Of a stretch of DNA of 64,000 nt, positions 1 through 11,704 are shown piece after piece. Within the stretch, counting starts at the first letter, position 1; every line of letters starts with the position of its first letter. Position numbers and translations under genes: made by a program. This DNA comes from Manduca sexta. Its lineage: Eukaryota; Arthropoda; Insecta; Lepidoptera; Sphingidae. The notes below the pieces were generated by a model. That model ran no database searches and was not told where the DNA came from. It saw nothing but the letters and a program-made list of their open reading frames with translations. Location of the stretch: contig NC_051117.1 of NCBI RefSeq assembly GCF_014839805.1, positions 1,550,001 through 1,614,000 of the forward strand. The letters are read 5' to 3'.

Positions 1-65
1 ACCACCTGCATACCACCATACATTAAAAAAACATCCCGACAAATTGAGCACCTCCTCCATTTTTG

Positions 66-107
66 AAGTCCGAAATCCACGCGGGCGAAGCTGTGGGCGG
101 CAGCTAG
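66..107 (+). mobile_element. Helitron-like element, 3' end only
   Basis: The stretch reads as a GC-rich arm (GCGGGCGAAGC then GGGCGGC) followed by AGCTAG and then T. CTAG followed by T, just after a GC-rich hairpin, is the usual 3' end of Helitrons. The same end recurs near 17.4, 46.8 and 52.8 kb. The 5' end is not visible and may lie outside the window. Confidence 0.5.
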
Positions 108-1080
108 TAATACATAAGAAGGTATTTGTCGTAGAAATGATAAAGTGAAGATGCATTTAAAAAAACCGCGTAATCATAAATATTTTATGTAGTCACTTAC
201 TTAATACTTATCCAGTACACATAATTATACATTTTTAAAGTATATCTTTTCAATGTTTAAATGCATCATTAAATTAAATGTATGAAAAATAAATACTTAC
301 TTATTACTTAAATCAAATCTAGTAAAAACAAAAGTTTCATTCGTAATCCATCTTTCTGTCTTTCATCAGGATTTGTAAAGAAAAAATGACGACGCGCGGT
401 AAATTCTAGACATTCATAATAAATAACAATCAACAATAGCAGACCACCGATCCGCCATAATCTTGAATGTTCCCTCTAAAACTCTGTTACTTACGACCGT
501 TTTCTACTGCGTTCTAGATATTCAGACAGTGTTGCTGTGTGAGCAATATAAATATTCCAGAAATATGTCCTGAATTTTTTTTATATATAGGAAAATTTTA
601 TTTACTTAACTTCGGCTTTGCGATACAATTTTTATATTTGTATAAGTATAATAATTCTGATAACATATTGAATGCATGTTATTGTGCAAATATTTCAAAT
701 AAACAAAACATTTTGGATATTACGAAATCACAAAAAATATCCAACAGTAATTTAAGGCATGGAGCAATAATTATTATTTGTAGGTGAAGACGTTACAGGT
801 ATGTTTTTTATTATGTGACATTAGTGATTAGTTTTAATTTTCCTAAATAAAATCTTAATCTGCGAGTTTACGTGAGAACATAATATCTAACATAATTTAT
901 TACTGTTGTTATTTTAAACTTTAGGTTATTATTATATTGCTTTATAAATTATAAAATTGTTACACAAACAAAATTTTCATAATTCCATTTCTTGTTAGAA
1001 AAAAAACCGTAATGTTTATCTGATTTTATAACTTAGCAACACAGGAAAAACAAGAGTGAGCAATATAATTTTGTCTCTGT
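108..1080. other. AT-rich upstream region of hsp70
   Basis: I see no gene, RNA or clear repeat here. The DNA is AT-rich with only short, biased open frames. The promoter proper starts at about 1085. Confidence 0.5.
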
Positions 1081-1116
1081 CGTCAAGTGCGGCATTGCTA
1101 TTGGTCGGCGTTAATG

Positions 1117-1187
1117 ACATTCCAGAACATTCGGCAAGAAAGGTGTTCTGATTGGCAGCGTCGCGCATGTTGTAGAACATTCTAGAA
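1117..1187 (+). promoter_or_regulatory. heat-shock element cluster (HSF binding sites)
   Basis: Two arrays of alternating GAA/TTC pentamers are visible. The distal one has TTC at 1120-1122, GAA at 1125-1127 and TTC at 1130-1132. The proximal one has GAA at 1175-1177, TTC at 1180-1182 and GAA at 1185-1187. Three perfectly phased pentamers are what a trimeric heat-shock factor binds. An inverted CCAAT (ATTGG) lies between them near 1151 and another near 1099. Their position 45-115 bp upstream of the inferred start fits an inducible hsp70 promoter. Confidence 0.85.
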
Positions 1188-1201
1188 TACTATTTGTTTA
1201 A

Positions 1202-1240
1202 TATTTAAGCGCGCGCAGTGCGGCGGGAACTCAGTACAAT
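1202..1240 (+). promoter_or_regulatory. TATA-like box and initiator of hsp70
   Basis: TATTTAA at 1202-1208 is followed 30 bp later by TCAGT at 1231-1235, the arthropod initiator consensus. This places the transcription start at A1233. The resulting 5' leader of about 147 nt (1233-1379) is purine/A-rich and unspliced, as is typical of hsp70 leaders. Confidence 0.75.
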
Positions 1241-1379
1241 TTGAAACATAATACGAAGCAGACGAAGAGACATCGGTGCGAAACCGAAACACAAGTTACG
1301 CTCTCAGCGAAGTGAAGAATATTTCCAGCGATTTTAAGAGTATTATTTACGGAAGAAAAGTAATCAACACACAATCAAA

Positions 1380-3281
1380 ATGCCAGCAATTGGAATTGAT
1401 CTCGGTACGACTTACTCGTGCGTCGGCGTGTGGCAGCACAGCAATGTGGAGATCATCGCCAACGACCAGGGCAACAGAACAACACCGTCGTACGTCGCGT
1501 TCACGGACACCGAGCGGCTGATCGGTGATGCGGCCAAGAACCAGGTGGCGCTGAACCCCAACAACACAGTGTTCGACGCGAAACGACTGATCGGCAGGAA
1601 GTTTGACGACCCAAAGATCCAACAGGATATGAAGCACTGGCCGTTCAAGGTGGTCAGCGACGGCGGCAAGCCCAAGATCCAAGTGGAGTTTAAGGGCGAG
1701 ACGAAGAGGTTTGCGCCCGAGGAGATCAGCAGCATGGTGCTGACCAAGATGAAGGAGACGGCCGAGGCGTACCTGGGCAGCGCGGTGCGCGATGCGGTCA
1801 TCACCGTGCCGGCGTACTTCAACGACTCACAGCGACAGGCAACCAAGGACGCAGGCGCCATCGCAGGACTGAACGTGCTGCGCATCATTAACGAGCCCAC
1901 CGCCGCTGCACTCGCGTACGGCCTTGACAAGAACCTGAAGGGCGAGCGGAACGTGCTCATCTTCGACCTGGGCGGCGGCACCTTTGATGTGTCCATCCTG
2001 AGCATTGACGAGGGCTCGCTGTTCGAGGTGAAGGCGACGGCGGGTGACACTCACCTAGGTGGCGAGGACTTCGACAACCGGCTGGTGAACCACCTCGCGG
2101 AGGAGTTCCAGCGCAAGTTCAAAAAGGACCTGCGCTCTAACCCTCGCGCTCTCCGGCGTCTACGTACCGCAGCCGAGCGAGCCAAGCGCACGCTCTCGTC
2201 CAGCACTGAAGCAACTATCGAGATCGACGCGCTGTATGAGGGCATCGACTTCTACACACGAGTGTCGCGCGCGCGCTTTGAGGAGCTGAACGCAGACCTG
2301 TTCCGCGGCACCCTCGACCCCGTCGAGAAGGCGCTCAAGGACGCCAAGATGGACAAGAGTCAGATCCACGACGTGGTCCTCGTCGGAGGCTCGACGCGCA
2401 TACCCAAAGTGCAGTCGCTACTACAGAACTTCTTCTGCGGCAAGAAGCTGAACCTGTCCATCAACCCGGACGAGGCGGTCGCGTACGGCGCCGCTGTGCA
2501 GGCCGCCATTCTGAGCGGCGCCACCGACTCCAAGATCCAGGACGTGCTGCTGGTGGACGTGGCTCCACTGTCGCTCGGCATCGAGACTGCTGGTGGCGTC
2601 ATGACCAAGATCGTCGAGCGCAACTCCAAGATCCCGTGCAAACAGTCGCAGACGTTCACCACGTACTCTGACAACCAGCCAGCAGTCACGATCCAGGTAT
2701 ACGAGGGCGAGCGCGCCATGACGAAGGACAACAACCTGCTCGGCACGTTCGACCTGACCGGCATCCCGCCGGCGCCTCGCGGCGTCCCCAAGATCGACGT
2801 CACCTTCGACATGGACGCGAACGGTATCCTGAATGTGTCCGCCAAGGAGAACAGCACGGGTCGCTCGAAGAACATCGTGATTAAGAACGACCGCGGCCGA
2901 CTGTCGCAGGCGGAAATCGAACGCATGCTCGCCGAGGCGGAGAGGTACAAGGAAGAGGACGAGAAGCAGCGGCAGCGCGTGGCGGCACGCAACCAGCTTG
3001 AGGCGTACGTATTCAGCGTGAAGCAGGCGCTCGACGACGCCGGCGACAAGCTCAGCGAGAGCGACAAGAGCACGGCGCGCTCCGCTTGTGATGAGGCGCT
3101 ACGTTGGCTCGACAACAACACCCTCGCCGAGCAGGAAGAGTACGAGCACAAGCTCAAGGACCTGCAACGTGTCTGCTCACCGGTCATGACGAAGATGCAC
3201 GGCGGCGCCGGTGCTGGGGCCGCGCCAGGAGGGCAACAGCACGGCAGAGCTGACGGACCCACCGTCGAAGAGGTCGACTAA
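1380..3281 (+). CDS. Hsp70: Cytosolic HSP70 chaperone, intronless, heat-inducible type
   Basis: This encodes a 633-residue ATP-dependent chaperone that binds and refolds exposed hydrophobic segments in the cytosol and nucleus. All three HSP70 signatures are present: IDLGTTYS at residues 6-13, [13 protein letters not shown] from 195, and [13 protein letters not shown] from 332. The interdomain linker DVLLVDV lies at about 388-394. The substrate-binding domain follows, then a Gly/Ala-rich tail ending in EEVD (630-633), the TPR-cochaperone motif of cytosolic members. The length is normal for the family. The ATG chosen gives the canonical MPAIGIDLG start. The absence of introns and the heat-shock elements upstream point to the stress-inducible class rather than a constitutive cognate. 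The ORF is much richer in GC than its surroundings. AATAAA lies 146 bp after the stop. No frameshift or missing key residue is visible. Confidence 0.97.
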   Translation: MPAIGIDLGTTYSCVGVWQHSNVEIIANDQGNRTTPSYVAFTDTERLIGDAAKNQVALNPNNTVFDAKRLIGRKFDDPKIQQDMKHWPFKVVSDGGKPKIQVEFKGETKRFAPEEISSMVLTKMKETAEAYLGSAVRDAVITVPAYFNDSQRQATKDAGAIAGLNVLRIINEPTAAALAYGLDKNLKGERNVLIFDLGGGTFDVSILSIDEGSLFEVKATAGDTHLGGEDFDNRLVNHLAEEFQRKFKKDLRSNPRALRRLRTAAERAKRTLSSSTEATIEIDALYEGIDFYTRVSRARFEELNADLFRGTLDPVEKALKDAKMDKSQIHDVVLVGGSTRIPKVQSLLQNFFCGKKLNLSINPDEAVAYGAAVQAAILSGATDSKIQDVLLVDVAPLSLGIETAGGVMTKIVERNSKIPCKQSQTFTTYSDNQPAVTIQVYEGERAMTKDNNLLGTFDLTGIPPAPRGVPKIDVTFDMDANGILNVSAKENSTGRSKNIVIKNDRGRLSQAEIERMLAEAERYKEEDEKQRQRVAARNQLEAYVFSVKQALDDAGDKLSESDKSTARSACDEALRWLDNNTLAEQEEYEHKLKDLQRVCSPVMTKMHGGAGAGAAPGGQQHGRADGPTVEEVD

Positions 3282-3426
3282 ACACTCATCTCACTTGAAC
3301 ATCTCGCAGCAACATAGTACCTGCAGTTTCTACGTGATTCGATGAAGGATGACAAAATGGATTATTTTTATAAGACTGATTAATTTATTGTACCACTTAT
3401 GGCAGGGCATGATCACCAGTTGGAAC

Positions 3427-3432
3427 AATAAA
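3427..3432 (+). other. polyadenylation signal of hsp70
   Basis: AATAAA occurs about 146 bp downstream of the hsp70 stop and is followed by a T-rich stretch. It is the first canonical signal after the ORF. Confidence 0.75.
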
Positions 3433-3469
3433 TTGTTTTAAGTTATTTATTTACTTTGTGGTTTCATTT

Positions 3470-6400
3470 ATCTAGATCTCAGGTTGCGATAATAAAAATA
3501 TGCAATATTATTATATCCGAATTCCGATGCCTAGAACATATTATACAAATTTCATACGCATCAGAGATTCGCGTCGTACTTAAGGCATATAATACTTCTA
3601 ATTATGTATGCGAATCAAATTTTGTTATAATGTTTTAGAAAAATCGATGTGGGTGGCAAGAGGTATCAAAAATCGGATGTTATAATATTTCTAGAACTAA
3701 TAATACACTGTTTATTTGAGTGCCTATATCGAACTCGCGGTCTCCTATTTCTCAGCCGCGTTATTCACCCGTCGAGTGATGCCGGTAGAGGCCGTTGCGT
3801 GGTGAGTCAAACACGAAATGCGTCATACTTACGCCGCGAAGTAACTCATGGTTACCATACCATGGCCAAATTGTGTATGCGTACTGTAGCATAACCAGTA
3901 CCATACATTTTTAAAGTATTTTTATAACTTGTTTTATTTAAATATATTAAAATCGATAAGTAACATTTCAAATCATTGTTTTAGACTGTTTTAGCATCAG
4001 GCACCAGTAGCTGAAAACTTAAGTAAAATGCCATCTATTGAGTGAATTAGTAATTATATTTTCGCAATGAAGAGTGTTTTTCTATTTTTACAATAATAGT
4101 GTAGGTTTCAAATCAAAAACTAAGCTAAGGCATTTAGTTTTACTTAGCTCGCATAGTTAAAAAAATTACACATACTGTATAGTGTATAGTAACACACTAT
4201 CATTTTATATTATAGGTAGTTTGCGGGCTGCATTGAATTAGTTTAATGTGGATGTATAAAGCGCTCTCTGTTGTGTTGAATAATAAACGTATGCTATTTA
4301 GTTGCTTAAGAAAAATTTTAACTTACCACTAGATGTCGTTTTTACAACGAGATGTCAAAAAATCTTTTCCAGTACTATGGTTTGTCAAAAAAAAAAAATT
4401 ACAATATTTCTTATTATATTAATACATATTATAACCCTAACATAACATATATATTGGAGTAACTTTTGGTTCTCGTACATTGCCACCTAGTACATCTGAA
4501 ACCGATTGTTTTTATTGATTTATACTTACATGACTAGATGGCGTTAGGTGAATTTTATAACAGCATTTATGTTTTTAAGTTTCAATTTCATAATAATTTA
4601 TAACGCCTTGCTAGCATTATATCAGCAGGTAATTTATGTTATATATTCAAGCATATTATTGAGGATTTCATTAAATAAGGACATTTATCTCAAAATTACT
4701 GGGGCTGTGTATGACTATCGAAAGAGGTTGCGTCCCTTCAACTATCCCGCCTTAATGGATGAACACCGGCCGAGCATTGGCGTACTTACAGATTTTCTCC
4801 AACGGAGGCAGATGGCGGGAGCAAAAAAAAAAGAAAATCTCGCCATCAATCTTGTACTACACGAGGCAACTGTAAGTGTAGGAGTTTTTTAAATGGGTGA
4901 AGACATTTTTAGGCTGACCGCCAAGTACCCTTGTCCTCCTAGATAGGTACGCCCAAGCAGCTGATCCTGGAAAATGGGACCTGATTTGTCAGAGCAACAC
5001 ACTATTGTGTTTTCACCATGTCGGTGAAAAGCCTCTATGGTGGTTATAAAAGCTAACTAGTCTGGTGATACCTTCCCAGCACGAAAGTCCCATCCAAATA
5101 ATAACAAAGTTCATATCAGTTCCGCATATCAGAAGGTCAAGTTTGACAAATAAATAAGTTTTTAATATAATAATGGAGATGCACCAACGCGTTGCGAAAG
5201 CAGATTATCGAAATAACTTTTAATTCGGCGACTAGTCGGTAATAAATGTGAATTATCTAGTATTTTTATGAGCTATAGGTAAATAGAACATAACAAATTA
5301 AAAAGAAATACTTGAAATATAGTTTAAATTTTTTACTCAGGTACTTCTTAAAACAAAAACATAATTAAAATTATTAAGAACCTGTGAGCAAAAAGTCTAG
5401 TCGGCCAAGTCCATAGCCCATCTCTAAAAATATCCTTGATTTGATCAAAGTCATGTTTTATCTCAGAGTTTATTGCTTTTTAATCCCAGTATTATCATTA
5501 AATCTCTTATTATTCGACATAAAGTGATTTATCGAGTACAAATATTATAATCTATGAACGAAGTACATTGAAAAAAAAGTATATGACTTACTAGTTCCAT
5601 ACGTACCTAAAGGAGAATTTAAAAAAAAATTGTAATTTGAATAATTAAAGAATCATTATTATTTTGTTTTTCATTTATTAACTTTCGTGGTTATTAATGG
5701 AGTACTGAGAATTCAGCTGAGAAATTAACCTGCAAGTTTATTTTAGTTTTAAGAATAAGTAACAATAATAGGAAATGATGACAACAGGCCGGTATAATGG
5801 TGTCGACTGTCGAGCGAGAATCATAATATGTCGTCAGTCGACATTCAATTGGAGCCAGTCTACTTACCATCAGATGTTGTGGGGTCAGATTACCATGCAC
5901 GTATAAAAAAGAATAAAAATCGATAAATACATGGGATCTTAAATGAACTCGAACTGATCTTAAACGTTTAATCAAAATATTTAAAAAAATAGTAACATAT
6001 TATACTTATTTGTTTTATGAATTAAAACATTGGCAACAAAAATTTGGCAATTGCCAGACCGTCACATTGTTAGCCGCTGAGGACAATCGACTTAGCGATT
6101 GTGTTCTATTTTCGAACTGACATTCCATTGACGACTATGATGACATCTAGGTAATATTTTCCGAATTATTAAAAAAAACTCATCGTCAGCCTGTTTAAAA
6201 ACGTCGCGTGTGCGTAAGCCCTTATAAAGTACACATTACAAACCGTTTTGACCGCTTGGAAACATAGAAGTTTGTTTTATAAACCTTCCGATGATAAATG
6301 TCGCAAAATATGACGTAGCATGGCAAAAACGAGTTAAGTACATATATCCATTATCTGGCGTGGCAACGGAGTTGACGTCACTATCTCCAATGGACAGCCA

Positions 6401-7700
6401 TTGACAATACGTACAAGGCTGTAAGAAAGCCAACAAGATAAGGTTCTCACAAATCCTGCTATATCTGAAAGGGATTACCTAAAAATACTTGAAAAATATG
6501 ATTTTGTAGGTACGCAGTATTTTATAAAAATGTGGAATTTGTTTAATATTAAGAATATTAATAAATTAATATTTATGGGAAATAAAAATGCATAATTTGA
6601 CAGTCAACAAGATTATTTTAAATACCCGCATATGCGAATAGATATATTTCATTTAACTTAACCTGGAATTAAAATATAATGAAGTGACGAAGCATGACGG
6701 GGCTAAATATTATACAACTGATATGAGATATAGTTAAGGACGTAAATTAAATATGGCAGCAGACCGGTGTTGACAAACCTAATATGCAATAACATAGCTT
6801 TAGCCCTCGGCTCCGTCTGTATCGAAGTCCGTGGAGATAAAAGTTCATTCTCGCGATAAGTTTAAAGTAGCCTCTAAAACTCAGTATTCAGTAATGAACC
6901 ATAAAACATCCAATTGAAATGGATGATATTCTGAATTGAATCTATGGCACTTATTACTAAACATAAAAAAAATATTTAATTCAACATTTTACCTTTTTAA
7001 ATTTTAATATACAGTGCTATTCCGTAATCAATATATGTAAGTAAGAAACTGTAGATTAATAAGACGCCCACATATACCATAAATTAAAATATGTAAATAT
7101 GTACTTCGTTTTATAATTTACGCTACAATAAAATGATTTTTGCACTAAACAATACAAAGTATTTATATATTACGTCACCCGTGGTAAGTATATAACTATA
7201 AAGAATTTTATTACAATATTAAAACAAGGTCCAAGGAGTATTTACGATAAAAAATCTCACAGCCTATAGGCACACACGAACGATTAAAATTATTATGCGA
7301 CAAAATTTGAAACAGATCGTGATAAATTTTAATTTAATTTTCAAAATGGACAAAGCATCGGGACAAAGACACCAGGCGTAAACAGCCGAGTAAACAGTAC
7401 TAATCGCTCGGTGTTATTTCTCGTGAAAACGTGTCATTTCGTTTCGCACAATCGACTTGTTTAAAACAGTAAACGTGGCGTGAATCACATACGTTTTTGG
7501 TTTTTAGAAACAATATTTTTGTTCACATATACATGTTTTTCATAGCAGTTTGTCTATGACAGTGTATCTCCTATATAGCTGTGTGACGCTATGTTCTAAA
7601 TTACCCTGGAATGGTATTCGTATTTAAATTTCTATTGTTTTAAACGCGACGCGTTGCGTTACGTACTTCTAAAATAATGTGTAACATTGAGGATAAGGCC
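3470..7700. other. AT-rich intergenic DNA with a few repeat fragments
   Basis: No supported gene lies here. Two local exceptions stand out: an open, less AT-rich segment at 4690-4875 (see findings) and a repeat fragment near 5785-5900. Around 6793-6880 there is a degraded copy of the GC-rich Helitron-like end (CCCTCGGCTCCGTC). Confidence 0.5.
5785..5900 (+). repeat. fragment of interspersed repeat family C
   Basis: The order of GGCCGGTATAATGGTGTCGAC, GTCAGTCGACATTCAATTGGA and TTACCATCAGATGTTG matches the 3' half of the copies at 23.02 and 36.42 kb. Only this half is present. Confidence 0.6.
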
Positions 7701-7706
7701 CAAGTA

Positions 7707-7812
7707 AGCGGCGATAGCCTAGTTGGGTGTGAAACGAACTGCCGACACTAATTTCCGCGGGTTCAAATCCTAAGGGCACACACCACTGACTTTTCTAAAA
7801 AATACGTGTGTA
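7707..7812 (+). mobile_element. tRNA-derived SINE (family B), 5' head
   Basis: The head resembles a tRNA with an A-box-like GATAGCCTAGTTGGG and a B-box GGTTCAAATCC, followed by AAGGGCACACACC. The same head starts the longer copy at 19.55 kb. Here it breaks off after about 105 bp and is joined to an inverted copy of the same family. Confidence 0.75.
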
Positions 7813-8215
7813 AAAATATTAGCCCTGGGCCCTTATTCTCTATCTCACACGTTATTTTGACAGTGCGTAACAAGCACGCAACACAACGCGTCATGTTTAG
7901 GACTATAGAGATTTGGCTTACAGAATACCATTCCACGCACATTTCTCGAAGATAACATGACACGGCCGCGTTACGCGCTTACACTATCATACAGAATAAG
8001 GGCCCAGTATTATATACTGTCCCACTGCTGGCCACGCGCCTCCTCTACTACTGACAGGAATTAGGCCTTAGTTCACCACGCTGGCTTGGTGCGGATTCGT
8101 AGACTTCACATACCCTCAATTCCTATAAATAACTTCTCCGGTGTGCAGGTTTGCTCACGATGTTTTCCTTCACCGTTCAAGCAAGCGATAGTTTACAAAG
8201 AATACACATTTTGCC
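7813..8215 (-). mobile_element. SINE family B, minus-strand copy split by a MITE
   Basis: Read on the minus strand this matches the body of the 19.55-kb copy: TATCGCTTGCTTGAACGGTG, GTGAAGTCTACGAATCCGCA, then CAGCAGTGGGACAGTATATA and the 3' end AGGGCT. The 3' end is interrupted by a MITE at 7827-8005, so AGCCCT lies on one side and GTATTATATACTG on the other. The tRNA-like head is missing from this copy. Confidence 0.75.
7827..8005. mobile_element. MITE with GGGCCC termini (family M1)
   Basis: The element is bounded by GGGCCCTTATTCT and its exact inverse complement AGAATAAGGGCCC, is about 179 bp long and has no coding capacity. Internal halves also pair partly (CACACGTTATTTTGACAG). Relatives lie at 41.4, 43.7 and 44.8 kb. 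It sits within SINE sequence, which fixes the order of insertion. Confidence 0.75.
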
Positions 8216-8219
8216 TCAT

Positions 8220-11200
8220 TTTCGCCTCACGTGTCCACTCCGACTTGTGTTAGTAAATAAAACTATGTGGGTCGGGTGCCGAGTCAATTGCCCGACATAT
8301 CAAAAATGTCTGGCGATCGCAGCTTTTTCTAATATTAGCTAAATTGTATCAACGCTCCGGTCAATGTCTTCTTTATTTTATCATAATGCGAATGTTAGGT
8401 TTTTGATCTTTCTCTCATAGACCTTGGGAATTCGTGAAGGATAAAGTGAAAGTAGGTAAATAAAAACATTATTCATTAATTGCCCACCCTAGAGTTTATC
8501 ATGTTCTGTAGCTTATACCTTAAACTGATTTTGAAAGACCAACACTGGAGTATCTTGCCCGTTCTTCTCTGATGAGAACTGCTTTTCGAACTGGTGTTAC
8601 AATTAATATTGACGGAGTCTAAATAATGTATAAAATTTTACAGGTTCAAATGAATTTTTTCATTTCATTTATAGTCAGGTTTTGCGCGTGCCACCAGGCA
8701 AGCCATGTGGTTTTAATGAATTGCAAAGATACGAAATTATGCATTTGCATCCACGTATGTTAAATAAGGATATAATTAATTATATAATTCCAAATAAAAA
8801 AAAAACTGTTGAACATGTTTTTGCAGATGGGCCGGTCGTTGGCGTAATAAAATAAAGTTCTAAGAAAAAATACGCACTTATATTTAAAACAGGTAAACAC
8901 TTCAAACGAATTTTAGAGTAAGTCTTCAGCTGAGTTGCATTTTGGTTTATCAACAGGAAAATCTCGTTTATTTTTCCAGGGAATTCCAATGGAGGATTTA
9001 TGACATTATGCCCATTATCTTGACTAGCAACAAGTCCATGGCATACCTACCTATACATTTTTATTGTTTCTCTTATTTACATATGACTAATGTATTCAGA
9101 ATATTCCATTCTTTTGTAACTTTAATTGCAAATACGATATGCACATTCCCGCAATTTTAATGTCAGGCCTACGTCTTCATAGTGCGTTGGGTAGATATGA
9201 CAATACGTCTCCTCATAAAAAAAAATGGTTTCTGTAGTTTCACGCTTAATTTTGTGAAGTTTCGCTTAATATCAAAATTGGTTCAGCCGTTTTCGGAGTT
9301 AGGAAAAAATTAATAGACTCTGCTGCCTTAGTTTTATCTTCCTGCCAGTCTTGCTCGTTTATTTTGTAAGACCAGAAGAGCTATGGAAAATCGTCCATAC
9401 ATGTAGCGCTCTAACATTCACTTCTCTTTCACATTTTGAAATGCTCCATGATCCTCTTAAAATTAGGGAGTTTGTTTTTATTCAGTATTTAATACCAAGT
9501 GACCCTCCTCTCCCGATTGTTCTCTGCCTTATATATTATCCAGGAATTTGCGATTTACTCGTGATAAGTCATACAGTTTGTCCCTCTTTGGTGAATATAG
9601 GGTAGTGAAATTCAGGGGCGCGGTAAATCTAGTTCCATCAGTGGCTTCGAGCCAAACTAACCACTCTGGCCACGCTCCATTGGGTTGCCGTGATGATATC
9701 ACTTCCTTTCTTTCATCGTGCCAAGATGTAGTGCCAAATTCAGCTCGCGTGTTTCACTGAAATACATTACTACTTTCGCCTGTGTGTAGTTAGGCGTTCC
9801 TTGTTCCTACATATATTTATTTTTTATTTGCCATCATCATCAACCCGTTGCAGTATATTGGTGGACATAGGCTTGTTCCGAGGTACGCCACAGAGTCCGG
9901 CCTACGGCTACAAAATAAATTATAGATTTAGGATCAATTAAAGATATGGCTATTAATCCCACAACAGACGAGACAAATACTTTTGAATCGAATAAATTTT
10001 TTTTTAGGTATGAGGTAACTTCCAGTTCTGATTATAACCATGTTACGGAGACTAAATCTAAATCCCATCATGGAGAACAAAACTGCCCAGTAAATATTAT
10101 TTGCGCAAATCGCCATAATTCTAGAAGCAATAGCGGCACATGCCCAAAATATCGTTGTGTCAATAACATTTCGCGTCTGTTTACGTCGAAGTGGGATCAG
10201 CGCCAACTACCAACGTAAAGGCACGTTATGTTCTGCTGTTTGTAAATGCAGAGTCATTGGGGTTGACATTTTCTAGACTGGTTACAGCGATGAGAGGGTT
10301 GATAAGACAATTAGTAGGTAATGGAATACGATGCTTTTGGGGTAAAACAAAATGTTCAAATACTTGTTTAGGTGTTGGGCGATTGGAAATTTATGGTATT
10401 TGATACAAGGATAGAGGTTTTGTAGGGAAGCGAGACGTGACTTGGGATACATTGTAGGTATATTTTAGAGTCCAAATTAGTTTTGAAAACAAACCTAAAG
10501 TTTCATTATTTACAAGAATTAATTCCCAATTATTTTCTATCTTTTGAATGCATTAAACATTTTTCTAAAACCTTGAATGTTAAGCATATCATGCCCCTCT
10601 TTAGAAAATGATTGCTTTATTTTTCTTTAAAATATCATCCATATCCTTTTTTGGATGTTTGATGCTAACGTAACCGAGTGGATTACCTTTATACGTATAC
10701 AAACGCATTTTATTATTGTTTAAATTCACACATTTTGCAATATTCACAAGGTCCGTTGTACGACAAATATGGAAATGTAGGTCAAATATATGCAAAGTTT
10801 TATATTTGTTAATCAATAACCTCTAATGTAATCTATGGAAACACTCAGAAAACTCATAAGGACGCTAATGTTGCAATAGATAAGGCTCATTATATTTTCA
10901 CAGTTTTTTTTTGTTCTTGGCTATGGTTTTGTTCTTGATGTTTTTTTTTCTATTCATGCTGAGGTTTTCATGTGTTCGGGATATAAAAAACCATTTGGAA
11001 ATGTTTTTAAATTTTAGAATTTATTTTTAACTTTGAATAGCAACTCACAAGAAATTCGTTAATAAAATTTAATAAAATAAGTAATTTACTAGAAAAAAAT
11101 ATACAATAAATACTCGCCTCGTCACTGTTTCCAAAACCAAAATTAAATTGCAGGTAGCAACATTAAAGATTTTTTATAGCGGATAAATGTACTTTCAGAT

Positions 11201-11500
11201 AGATTAGTTTATCAAATTTTAGGGCTGACTCAACTAGTCCATTTTTCAAATACTATAAGAATATTAGTAGCCAACATATTTTTAAATATAATTAGAATCT
11301 TCATAAAATATGTGCTATAAACATAGCTGATTATTCTTTATGCACTTTGTTCCATGAAATTTAAGCCTCTTGAATTGTCTCATTAAATCGTTTATTATTT
11401 CACCACCATTCTGAACGCCGTCTGACTTGAGTAAGTCGTCAAGACACGCGTGTGACCGCCACCTTACCGCACAAGCGATTTCCCGCGTCAGACGAGCAGT
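8220..11500. other. AT-rich intergenic DNA between hsp70 and transporter 1
   Basis: No gene is supported. Short open frames here have no splice context or recognisable motif. A fragment typical of degraded lepidopteran repeats (GGTTCAGCCGTTTTCGGAGT) lies at about 9281-9300. Confidence 0.45.
9833..9912 (+). repeat. interspersed repeat family G fragment
   Basis: The motif CATCATCAACCCGTTGCAGT, then GGACATAGGCTTGTTCCGAG and CGCCACAGAGTCCGGCC, recurs with small changes at 53.64 kb. The origin of the family is not visible from these fragments. Confidence 0.6.
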
Positions 11501-11501
11501 C

Positions 11502-11642
11502 GTCAGTTCGCACAAAGAGCATCCCCTAGATACGCTTCAGTATTCGTAATAATTGATATCTAATCATTATCGTACAGTAACGCTCGATCCAGTCACCTTT
11601 TGATAATCTGTGCTGTGTGGTGTGGCGAAAATGCTAGTTTGA
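11502..11642 (+). promoter_or_regulatory. putative promoter and 5' leader of transporter 1, with a minimal uORF
   Basis: TCAGT initiator matches occur at 11502-11506 and 11537-11541, with no obvious TATA box 30 bp upstream of either. A four-codon upstream ORF (ATG CTA GTT TGA, 11631-11642) ends 11 nt before the main ATG and has A at -3. The start site is inference. Confidence 0.35.
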
Positions 11643-11653
11643 CGTGCTTTAAT

Positions 11654-11704
11654 ATGGGCGAAGACAATAGGAAGGAGGGGAAATACACCCCTTTGTTGCG
11701 ACAG
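11654..11704 (+). CDS. transporter 1, coding exon 1
   Basis: This exon codes for 17 residues, MGEDNRKEGKYTPLLRQ, and ends in phase 0 at CAG/gtgggt. The TPLLRQ end matches SPFLRQ at the end of exon 1 of the paralog, which strongly supports such a short and distant exon. Confidence 0.8.

Noticed and set aside
1412..3262. Long open frames (212 and 300 codons) antisense to hsp70
   Set aside because: They exist because the GC-rich, codon-biased hsp70 ORF leaves few stops on the other strand. They are a known artefact of hsp70 genes and have no motif or promoter of their own.
9351..9760. Two overlapping open frames of 84 and 70 codons
   Set aside because: They are in different frames, lack any recognisable domain, and the region has repeat-like words next to it. 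Not enough for a gene call.
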